Of a stretch of DNA of 64,000 bases, positions 8,188 through 15,010 are shown piece by piece; position 1 is the first letter of the stretch; every line of letters starts with the position of its first letter. A program made the position numbers and the translations under genes. The stretch comes from CAMAVH01 sp964628235 (GTDB taxonomy: Bacteria; Pseudomonadota; Alphaproteobacteria; SMXQ01). The stretch covers positions 1 to 64,000 of the forward strand of contig CAZVLU010000008.1 of NCBI GenBank assembly GCA_964628235.1. The letters run 5' to 3'. The notes under the pieces are model-generated. The model ran no database searches, was not told the DNA's origin, and saw only the letters and a program-made list of their open reading frames with translations.

Positions 8188-9444
8188 TTAGCTCAGGGCT
8201 TCATCCTTGCGCTCCAGGTAGCTCTGGTCGATCTCTGGCAGTGGCTCGCCGTCGATCGCCGCCTCGAAAGCGCGCAGACGTTTGTAGATCGACAGCAGCT
8301 CGACGATCGTCGTCCATGATGTCACCAGATATTGGAACGACTGGCGCACCTGCAGGAAGGCGTTGAGGATCTGGTTCATCGCGCCGAGCGTGATCTTGCC
8401 GGCGACGATGGTCGGCGCCAGCACGATGTAGGGGAAGATCGTGTCGGTCTGCAGGTAAAAGATGCGCGCGACGTTGAAATACATGTAGTGGAAATAGAGC
8501 CGAAAATAGTTGCGCCGCACGTTCGAGAACAATTGGACGACGGTCGGCGGCTGGGCGCGCGCCGCGTCGTCTTCGCCGTAGACTAACTCCTTGCGGTAGG
8601 CGGCTTCGACCCGCTGGTTGCGGAATTCCAGGCCCGGCAGCTTGATGCCGACCAGCGCCAGGAAGGTCGTGCCGAACAGCGACCATAGCACGGCGACGAC
8701 GACGAGCGCGTAAGGCACCGGGCCGATGAAGGGCAGTTCGGTGATATTGGCCGACAGCGCCAGCAGCACCGGCAGGAAGGCGATCAGCGTCAACACCGCT
8801 TCGACCAGATTGATGCCGAGCCCTTCCATGGTGGTGGAAAAGCGCATGGTGTCCTCTTGCACGCGCTGCGACGCGCCTTCGATGACGCGCAGCTTGCTCC
8901 AATGGCTCATATAGTAATCGTTCATCGCCGTGCGCCAACGGAAGATCCAATGGCTGACGAAGAAGCGCGTGAACACGCCGACGGTGACGGCGATGAAGGC
9001 GATGCCGGCGAAGCTGACCAACTCGCTGTAGAAATCGCTGAGTTCGACTGGGGCCGATTTGGACAGCGCTGCCTGGATCATGTTGTAGAACGGGCCGTAC
9101 CAGCTATTGATGGCGACGCTGACCTGCACCTGGAAATAGCTGGTGAAGAGGATCAGCGCCGTGCCGAGGATCGACCAATTGGCCCAAGGATGCGGCGCCA
9201 CGACGCGGACGGCGGCGGCGAAGAGCCCGACGCAGATGCCGTAGTAGATGTAGAACCAGATGAACGGCTTCGACCAGAAGACCGCCGCGCCGATGATCGG
9301 CTCGGCGTCCTCGGCGGCCGGCTGCAGGCCGATAAAGCCCCCGAGGTCGCGGCCGATGACGTACCAGAAGGCGACGGCGGCGGCGGTCCAGACCAGCATC
9401 GACCAGATGAGCAGCTTGGGCCGGGGGAAGAACGAGACGAACAA
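8188..9444 (-). CDS. sbmA: SbmA/BacA-like peptide transporter
   Basis: A 418-residue inner-membrane protein of the SbmA/BacA family, which imports peptide antibiotics, microcins and, in rhizobia, host NCR peptides by proton motive force. The N-terminal MFVSFFPRPKLLIWSMLVW leads into about seven or eight spans. The domain matches an ABC-exporter-like transmembrane half with no ATPase domain: RWRTAMNDYYMSHWSKLRVI and EGASQRVQEDTMRFSTTMEG resemble the coupling-helix region shared with Rv1819c/YddA-type proteins. BacA also affects very-long-chain fatty acids of lipid A, which would fit the adjacent envelope glycosyltransferases. The length of about 410 aa is normal. Confidence 0.88.
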   Translation of the reverse strand: MFVSFFPRPKLLIWSMLVWTAAAVAFWYVIGRDLGGFIGLQPAAEDAEPIIGAAVFWSKPFIWFYIYYGICVGLFAAAVRVVAPHPWANWSILGTALILFTSYFQVQVSVAINSWYGPFYNMIQAALSKSAPVELSDFYSELVSFAGIAFIAVTVGVFTRFFVSHWIFRWRTAMNDYYMSHWSKLRVIEGASQRVQEDTMRFSTTMEGLGINLVEAVLTLIAFLPVLLALSANITELPFIGPVPYALVVVAVLWSLFGTTFLALVGIKLPGLEFRNQRVEAAYRKELVYGEDDAARAQPPTVVQLFSNVRRNYFRLYFHYMYFNVARIFYLQTDTIFPYIVLAPTIVAGKITLGAMNQILNAFLQVRQSFQYLVTSWTTIVELLSIYKRLRAFEAAIDGEPLPEIDQSYLERKDEALS

Positions 9445-9497
9445 GATGGTGATCCTTTCATTGCGGCCTTACCGCAAACAGCGAAGGCTTGGACGCA

Positions 9498-10148
9498 CTA
9501 GAGACGTTGTCCGCGAAATTCGGAGACGAACTCTTGCCAATTGGCATCGGGTTTCCATGCGCCATGTAGTCGACGCTCATCCGTTGTAAGTGGGCGAGGA
9601 TTTACTAATTTGACCACCCACGGTTCAACCAATGTGGCTCTAAAACCAAAATCATAAGCTCCAGATGAATGATCCGCTGTCAAATCTCCCTGAAGCAGGG
9701 CCGTAACTTGAGAGGCGCCCGGAGAGTTTCCCCTGTGCGTTTTGCAAAGCTTAGGATCAAACGGAGCAGAATGAACTAGCCTAAGAGGCTCATCTGAGTG
9801 GCAAACCAAAGCATAGTGCGCTCGCCGATTGTGCCCTCGACTCCAGTTCAGAACGTGATTGGGAGTGCTCTGAACTTGGCCAGATTCGTCCTGCCAAGAT
9901 GTCCATAAATGAACTTCCTCTGGGTTCGAATCGTGTTTCTGCGCGCGAGAAAGCATCCGCGAAAATATAATGGGTAGAGTCCCGCCGGATTGCTTGGCTG
10001 CGTCTATCACGGCGGTGCCTAGGCTGTTTCCTATGCCCCACCAAAAAATGCCATTTCCGGCGGCGCGTTCAGCTTCTTTAATTGAAAGAATGGAGCCAAG
10101 GGAACGGCCCCCTTCAGCTTCCATTTTAGTCCAAACAAAATAAGCCAT
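9498..10148 (-). CDS. Orphan protein of unknown function in a low-GC patch
   Basis: A 216-residue soluble protein that I do not recognise. It starts MAYFVWTKMEAEGG and contains NGIFWWGIGNSLGTAV and RAHYALVCHSDEPLRL. It is fairly rich in Trp and His and has no signal peptide or membrane span. The ATG at 10148 is preceded closely by a GGGGGTGGAG purine run; a longer in-frame extension would run into the antisense of thrS and is not credible. Hand counts of three 60-base lines in it give about 52-57% GC, against about 80% in a line of thrS, so it looks recently acquired. No integrase or repeats flank it. Confidence 0.6.
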   Translation of the reverse strand: MAYFVWTKMEAEGGRSLGSILSIKEAERAAGNGIFWWGIGNSLGTAVIDAAKQSGGTLPIIFSRMLSRAQKHDSNPEEVHLWTSWQDESGQVQSTPNHVLNWSRGHNRRAHYALVCHSDEPLRLVHSAPFDPKLCKTHRGNSPGASQVTALLQGDLTADHSSGAYDFGFRATLVEPWVVKLVNPRPLTTDERRLHGAWKPDANWQEFVSEFRGQRL

Positions 10149-10275
10149 CTCCACCCCCGTTTTATGGACGCAGCGGATTAAACTACCCTGCCGCCCCGTT
10201 CCTTGACAGGCGGCGCGAGGCGGATAGAGTGCGGGCCCGTATTTCGCGGTTTTTCTGGCTTTTTCGAGCGTTTTC

Positions 10276-12198
10276 ATGGTCGCCATCACGCTGCCCGACG
10301 GCAAATCCCTGAGCTTCGACGGCCCGGTCACCCCGGCTGACGTCGCCGCCAAGATCGGCCCTGGCCTGGCCAAGGCGGCGCTCGCCGCCAAGGTCGACGG
10401 CAAGCTGTGGGATTTGACGCGTCCGGTGACGGCCGACGCCAAAATGTCCATCGTCACGGCGCGCGATCCGGAAGGCATCGAAGTGATGCGCCACGACGCC
10501 GCCCATGTCATGGCGCAGGCGGTGCAGGAGCTTTATCCCGGCACGCAGATCACCTTCGGCCCCTCGACCGAGGACGGCTTCTATTACGACTTCGTGCGCG
10601 ACGAACCCTTCACGCCGGAGGATTTCGCCAAGATCGAAGCGAAGATGCGCGACATCGTCGGGCGCGATCTGCCGATCGTGCGCGAGGAATGGTCGCCCGA
10701 GCAGGCGGTCAGCTATTTCCAGAAGGCCGGCGAAACCTATAAGGCGGAATGGGTCAGCGAAATCGCCAAGCGCGGCGAGCCGATCTCGATCTATCGCCAG
10801 GGCGATTGGCTCGACCTCTGCATGGGCCCGCATCTGCCGTCGACCGGCAAGCTGCCGACCGCCTTTAAGGTGATGAAGGTGGCGGGCGCTTATTGGCGCG
10901 GCGACGCCAAGAACAAGATGCTCCAGCGCATCTATGGCACGGTGTGGCCCGACGATAAGCAGCTTAAAGCGCACCTCACGATGATCGAGGAGGCCGAGAA
11001 GCGCGACCATCGCCGCTTGGGCCGCGAGATGGACCTGTTCCATATTCAAGAAGAGGCCGTCGGCAGCGTGTTCTGGCATCCCAACGGCTGGACGATCTAT
11101 CGCGCCGTCGAGGACTACATGCGCGCGCGCCTGAAAACGCACGGCTATGTCGAGGTCAAGACGCCGCAGCTCGTGTCGCGCAGCCTGTGGGAAGCCTCGG
11201 GCCATTGGGAGAAGTTCGGCAAGAACATGTTCATGGCGACGACCGGCGAAGAAGACGTGGCGCTCGCCATCAAGCCGATGAATTGTCCCTGCCATGTGCA
11301 GATTTTCCGCCAGGGCCTCAAAAGCTACCGCGATCTGCCGCTGCGCATGGCCGAGTTCGGCTCCTGCCATCGCTACGAGCCGTCGGGCGCGCTGCACGGC
11401 ATCATGCGCGTGCGCGCCTTCACGCAGGACGACGCGCATATCTTCTGCACCGAAGACCAGATCACCGCCGAGACGGTGGCGTTCTGCGACATGCTTAAAT
11501 CGGTTTATAAAGACTTCGGCTTCGTCGACGTGCGCGTGAAATTCTCCGACCGCCCGCCGGTGCGCGCCGGCGAGGATGCCACTTGGGACAAGGCCGAAGG
11601 CGCGCTGCTCGACGCCGCCAAGGAAGCCGGCCTCGAGACGACGCTCAATCCGGGTGAGGGCGCCTTCTACGGTCCCAAGCTGGAATTCGTGCTGCGCGAC
11701 GCCATCGGCCGCGAGTGGCAGTGCGGCACGCTGCAGGTCGACTTCGTGCTGCCCGAGCGGCTCGACGCCGCCTATGTCGCCGAAGATGGCACCAAGAAGC
11801 GGCCGGTCATGCTGCATCGCGCGATTTTCGGCTCGTTCGAGCGCTTCATCGGCATTTTGATCGAGCAATATGCCGGCAAGTTCCCGCTGTGGCTGGCGCC
11901 GCAGCAGGTCGTCGTCACGACGATCACCAACGATGCCGACGATTACGCCCGCGAGGTGGTCGCCCAGCTTGCCGCCAAGGGTCTGCGGGTTTCAGCCGAT
12001 CTGCGCGCCGAAAAGATCGGCTACAAGGTGCGCGAGCACTCTTTGGCCAAGGTCCCGGTCATTCTGGCGGTCGGCAAACGCGAGGCGGACGAGCGCAAAG
12101 TGGCGATTCGCCGGCTCGGCAGCACCGACCAAGAAGTCCTTGCGCTGGATGAGGCGGCGGCTAGACTGAGCGCCGAAGCCCAGGTGCCGAGCCCTTGA
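10276..12198 (+). CDS. thrS: Threonine--tRNA ligase
   Basis: A 640-residue class II aminoacyl-tRNA synthetase charging tRNA-Thr. In order: an N-terminal TGS domain (residues 1-62, MVAITLPDGKSLSFDGPVTP), the editing/second additional domain with MRHDAAHVMAQAV (about residue 74), the class II catalytic core with motif 2 around RMAEFGSCHRYEPSGALHG, the zinc-site cysteine in PMNCPCHVQIF, motif 3 near HRAIFGSFERFIGILIEQYA, and a C-terminal anticodon-binding domain (about 535-640). The length is normal. The ATG at 10276 places the TGS domain at residue 3. A possible hairpin lies downstream, before infC. Confidence 0.98.
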   Translation: MVAITLPDGKSLSFDGPVTPADVAAKIGPGLAKAALAAKVDGKLWDLTRPVTADAKMSIVTARDPEGIEVMRHDAAHVMAQAVQELYPGTQITFGPSTEDGFYYDFVRDEPFTPEDFAKIEAKMRDIVGRDLPIVREEWSPEQAVSYFQKAGETYKAEWVSEIAKRGEPISIYRQGDWLDLCMGPHLPSTGKLPTAFKVMKVAGAYWRGDAKNKMLQRIYGTVWPDDKQLKAHLTMIEEAEKRDHRRLGREMDLFHIQEEAVGSVFWHPNGWTIYRAVEDYMRARLKTHGYVEVKTPQLVSRSLWEASGHWEKFGKNMFMATTGEEDVALAIKPMNCPCHVQIFRQGLKSYRDLPLRMAEFGSCHRYEPSGALHGIMRVRAFTQDDAHIFCTEDQITAETVAFCDMLKSVYKDFGFVDVRVKFSDRPPVRAGEDATWDKAEGALLDAAKEAGLETTLNPGEGAFYGPKLEFVLRDAIGREWQCGTLQVDFVLPERLDAAYVAEDGTKKRPVMLHRAIFGSFERFIGILIEQYAGKFPLWLAPQQVVVTTITNDADDYAREVVAQLAAKGLRVSADLRAEKIGYKVREHSLAKVPVILAVGKREADERKVAIRRLGSTDQEVLALDEAAARLSAEAQVPSP

Positions 12199-12408
12199 TC
12201 GGCCCCTGATCGCCCCATGGCCTGATCGTCCCATGACAGAGGAATCCCGACCGTCCAGACAGATTTCCCGCCTGCATGGTCGGGGGTCGAGTCGGGCGGT
12301 TTCGTTTTTTCAGGGACGCTTCGGCTCTTTCGTTTTGTCACCCGCGTTCCCATATTCTTCATGAGCCGCCGCCGGCGGCGCCTTTAAACTGAGACAGGAG
12401 ACTGTTAC
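12199..12408. other. thrS-infC intergenic region with a hairpin
   Basis: About 210 bases with no gene. A 7-bp stem (CCCGACC at 12247-12253 with GGTCGGG at about 12279-12285) is followed some 20 bases on by a T-rich run ending TTTCGTTTTTT, which could end thrS transcription or form part of the infC leader. Near 12394-12400 there is AGGAG, used as the infC ribosome-binding site. No promoter can be fixed by eye. Confidence 0.4.
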
Positions 12409-12411
12409 ATC
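12396..12411 (+). promoter_or_regulatory. infC: infC Shine-Dalgarno and AUC initiation codon
   Basis: AGGAG followed after 8 bases by ATC. It is the only sensible translation start for full-length IF-3, because an in-frame TAA lies at 12385-12387 and the first canonical start is 75 bases downstream. The non-canonical codon is the known autoregulatory device of infC genes. Confidence 0.8.
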
Positions 12412-12951
12412 CCTCGCCCGCCTTTCGACGCCCCCGCCAAGTCCGCCAACGACGGCCCGCGCGTCAACGAACAAATCCGCACCATGAATGTCCGTCTCGT
12501 CGATGAAAACGGCGAGATGATCGGTGTAGTCACCACCTCCGAAGCCATCGAGCGCGCTATGGCCGCTGGGCTCGACCTCATCGAAGTGTCGCCCAACGCC
12601 GAGCCGCCGGTCTGCAAAATCCTCGATTACGGCAAGTTCAAATACGAGGAACAGAAGCGCAAAAACGAAGCGCGCAAGAAGCAGAAGGTCATCGAGGTCA
12701 AAGAGATCAAGATGCGCCCGACGATCGACGATCACGATTACGACGTCAAAATGCGCGCCGTGCACCGCTTCCTCGACGAAGGCGACAAGGTCAAGCTGAC
12801 TGTCCGCTTCCGGGGCCGCGAAATGCTCCACCAGGAGCTCGGCATGGTGGTTTTGGACCGTGTGCGGGCCGAATTGGGCGAGAAGGCCAAGGTCGAGCAG
12901 TTTCCCAAGCTCGAAGGCCGCCAAATCACCATGGTGCTGGTCAACAAGTGA
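12409..12951 (+). CDS. infC: Translation initiation factor IF-3 (AUC start)
   Basis: IF-3 binds the 30S subunit and proofreads start codons. Reading from ATC at 12409 gives 180 residues, the normal IF-3 length. It begins PRPPFDAPAKSANDGPRVNE with the conserved RVNEQIR block, then SPNAEPPVCKILDYGKFKYE linking to the C-domain, which ends QITMVLVNK. The first ATG, at 12484, would delete that N-terminal block. An in-frame TAA at 12385 bounds the start; between it and 12484 there is no ATG, GTG or TTG. AGGAG (12396-12400) lies 8 bases before ATC. E. coli infC uses AUU, so a non-canonical start that IF-3 itself discriminates against, giving autoregulation, is expected. Confidence 0.9.
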   Translation: MPRPPFDAPAKSANDGPRVNEQIRTMNVRLVDENGEMIGVVTTSEAIERAMAAGLDLIEVSPNAEPPVCKILDYGKFKYEEQKRKNEARKKQKVIEVKEIKMRPTIDDHDYDVKMRAVHRFLDEGDKVKLTVRFRGREMLHQELGMVVLDRVRAELGEKAKVEQFPKLEGRQITMVLVNK

Positions 12952-12964
12952 CGAATGGCCGATT

Positions 12965-12986
12965 CCGGCGGGTTTGAACCCGCCGG
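12965..12986 (+). promoter_or_regulatory. Perfect 10-bp hairpin after infC
   Basis: CCGGCGGGTT and AACCCGCCGG are perfect complements separated by TG, immediately after the infC stop. The following sequence (ACGGCGATTTTGATT) has only a broken T run, so this is either a weak terminator/attenuator or an RNA element controlling rpmI-rplT relative to infC. L20-dependent control in this region is known in other bacteria. Confidence 0.5.
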
Positions 12987-13160
12987 ACGGCGATTTTGAT
13001 TCCGCCAAATCCGCCAAGCCCCTGAAAATACAGTAAAAAATTCGATTGAGCCGCCGCTTGGGCGGCCTTGCAATCGGTTGCCCTTGCCGGTATAAACCTC
13101 GCCTCGGCCGGACGGGCCGTTGTCCCCGTCATCGTGGAAACATGGGTTCACCCCCATCTG

Positions 13161-13180
13161 CGGCCCGCATCGGCGGGCCG
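13161..13180 (+). promoter_or_regulatory. GC hairpin in the rpmI leader
   Basis: CGGCCCGC and GCGGGCCG pair across an ATCG loop, 39 bases before the rpmI start. Only TTTCG follows, so a classical terminator is doubtful. With the hairpin at 12965 it makes the 268-base infC-rpmI gap a candidate structured leader for ribosomal protein autoregulation. Confidence 0.45.
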
Positions 13181-13219
13181 TTTCGCGTCGGCCCGACAGG
13201 TTTTATTAGGATCACGATT

Positions 13220-13420
13220 ATGCCGAAGATGAAGACCAAAAGCGGCGCCAAGAAGCGCTTCAAGATCACCGGCACCGGCAAGGTCTTGATGGCGCATGCC
13301 AACAAGCGCCACGGCCTGCGCAAGCGTAGCCAGAAGATGAAGCGCACCGCGCGCGGCACCAAGGCGCTGGCTCCCGGTGACGCGAATTTGGTCACCCAAT
13401 TCTTCATGCCTTACGCGTAA
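13220..13420 (+). CDS. rpmI: 50S ribosomal protein L35
   Basis: A 66-residue, strongly basic protein beginning MPKMKTKSGAKKRFKITGTG with the family's HGLRKRSQKMKR segment and the end VTQFFMPYA. L35 is a small protein of the large ribosomal subunit. The ATG at 13220 gives the usual length; the in-frame upstream extension is low-complexity and outside the family. It lies 12 bases upstream of rplT. Confidence 0.96.
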   Translation: MPKMKTKSGAKKRFKITGTGKVLMAHANKRHGLRKRSQKMKRTARGTKALAPGDANLVTQFFMPYA

Positions 13421-13432
13421 GGAGACAGACCC

Positions 13433-13798
13433 ATGGCTCGTACCAAACGTGGCGTCACGTCCCACGCCCGCCACAAAAAAGTTCTCGCGCTCGCCACCGG
13501 CTACCGCGATCGCAACAGCAGCAACTTCCGCATCGCCATCGAGAAGGTCGAAAAGGGCCTTCAGTACGCGTATCGCGACCGCCGCAACAAGAAGCGCACG
13601 TTCCGCGCTCTGTGGATCGCCCGCATCAACGCCGCGGCGCGCATGAACGGCCTGACCTACGGCGAACTGATCAACGGCCTGAAGAAGGGCGGCATCGATC
13701 TCGACCGCAAGGTCCTGTCCGACATGGCGATCACCGCGCCCGAGTCGTTTACCGAGCTGGTCAACCAAGCGCGGGCAGCCCTCGTTAAGGCGGCCTGA
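13433..13798 (+). CDS. rplT: 50S ribosomal protein L20
   Basis: A 121-residue basic protein. It starts MARTKRGVTSHARHKKVLAL and has DRRNKKRTFRALWIARINAA, the rRNA-binding helix region of L20. L20 is an early assembly protein of the 50S subunit and, in several bacteria, represses its own operon. AAGGAGACAG upstream is a good ribosome-binding site. A strong terminator follows at 13848. Confidence 0.97.
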   Translation: MARTKRGVTSHARHKKVLALATGYRDRNSSNFRIAIEKVEKGLQYAYRDRRNKKRTFRALWIARINAAARMNGLTYGELINGLKKGGIDLDRKVLSDMAITAPESFTELVNQARAALVKAA

Positions 13799-13847
13799 AG
13801 CCTCCTGCCTTTCGCAAGGCGAGTTTCAGGCATCCGACTGTATCGAA

Positions 13848-13880
13848 GGGGCCGTCCTGCGGGGCGGCCCCTTTTGTTTT
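13848..13880 (+). terminator. Intrinsic terminator after rplT
   Basis: The arms GGGGCCG and CGGCCCC are separated by a 10-base loop and followed by TTTTGTTTT. It sits between rplT and pheS, so pheST probably has its own promoter, or this is an attenuator controlling read-through into pheST. Confidence 0.85.
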
Positions 13881-13912
13881 GATCTGACCCCTTCACCGAG
13901 TTTTCCGAGACC

Positions 13913-15010
13913 ATGAGCACCGATCTCGACGATGTCCGCAGTTCCATCAGCGCCGCGCTCGCCGGCGCCGCCACGCTCGAGGCGCTCGAAGCCGTGCGCG
14001 TCGACGCGCTGGGTCGCAAGGGCCGCATCACCGGCTTGATGAAGGACATGACGGCGCTGGCGCCCGATGAGCGCAAGGCGCGCGGCCAGGCGGTCAATGC
14101 CTTGAAGGACGAGATCACCGCCGCGCTCGACGCGCGCAAGGCGACGCTCGAAGCTTCGGCGCTTGACGCCAAACTTGCCGCCGAACGTATCGACGTCACC
14201 GCCACGGCACGCCCCGAGCAGTCCGGCGCCTTGCATCCGATCAGCCAGACGATGGACGAGCTCTGCGCCATCTTCGCCGAGATGGGTTTCACGCTGGCGG
14301 AAGGGCCCGACATCGAGGACGATTTTCACAATTTCACGGCGCTCAACATTCCGCCCGAGCATCCGGCGCGCCAGATGCACGACACCTTCTACCTGCCGGA
14401 GGCGGCGGACGGCACGCGCAAGGTGCTGCGCACGCACACCTCGCCGGTGCAGATCCGCACCATGATGTCGAAGCAGCCGCCGCACCGCATCATCGCCATG
14501 GGCCGCACTTACCGCAACGATTCGGACATGACGCACACGCCGATGTTCCACCAGATCGAAGGCCTGGTGATCGACAAGGCGACGCATATGGGCCATTTGA
14601 AGGGCTGCCTGACGCAGTTCCTCGCCGCCTTCTTCGAGCTGGACGACGTGCCGATCCGCCTGCGCCCGAGCTACTTCCCCTTCACCGAGCCGTCCTGCGA
14701 GGTCGACATCGGCTGTTCGCGCAAAGGCGGCGAGCTGAAGATCGGCGCCGGCGACGATTGGCTGGAAATTCTCGGCGCCGGCATGGTGCATCCCAACGTG
14801 CTGGCCAATTGCGGCATCGATCCCACAGAATATCAGGGCTTCGCCTTCGGCATGGGCATCGAGCGCATGGCGATGCTGAAATACGGCATCGCCGATCTGC
14901 GCACCTTCTTCGAGGCGGACCTGCGCTGGCTGCGCCATTACGGCTTCGCTGCGCTCGACGTGCCGAGCCTCGCCTTCGGGGCCTCTCCGACGGGAGGGCT
15001 GGCGCGATGA
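13913..15010 (+). CDS. pheS: Phenylalanine--tRNA ligase alpha subunit
   Basis: A 365-residue catalytic subunit of the (alpha-beta)2 PheRS. An N-terminal coiled coil (about 1-90) is followed by the class II core: HPISQTMDELCAIFAEMGF, motif 2 region RTHTSPVQIRTMM and RTYRNDSDMTHTPMFHQIEG, the phenylalanine-binding FPFTEPSCEVDI, and motif 3 GFAFGMGIERMAMLKYGI. The C-terminus carries about 20 extra residues after RWLRHYGF, ending SPTGGLAR, caused by read-through to the pheT start. Stop and start overlap as ATGA, so the subunits are translationally coupled. Confidence 0.97.
   Translation: MSTDLDDVRSSISAALAGAATLEALEAVRVDALGRKGRITGLMKDMTALAPDERKARGQAVNALKDEITAALDARKATLEASALDAKLAAERIDVTATARPEQSGALHPISQTMDELCAIFAEMGFTLAEGPDIEDDFHNFTALNIPPEHPARQMHDTFYLPEAADGTRKVLRTHTSPVQIRTMMSKQPPHRIIAMGRTYRNDSDMTHTPMFHQIEGLVIDKATHMGHLKGCLTQFLAAFFELDDVPIRLRPSYFPFTEPSCEVDIGCSRKGGELKIGAGDDWLEILGAGMVHPNVLANCGIDPTEYQGFAFGMGIERMAMLKYGIADLRTFFEADLRWLRHYGFAALDVPSLAFGASPTGGLAR

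Noticed and set aside
10183..11868. Minus-strand frame over thrS
   Set aside because: Antisense shadow; thrS is unambiguous.
12484..12951. infC as a 155-aa protein starting at ATG 12484
   Set aside because: It would lose the conserved N-terminal IF-3 block; ATC 12409 gives a full-length protein with a proper ribosome-binding site.
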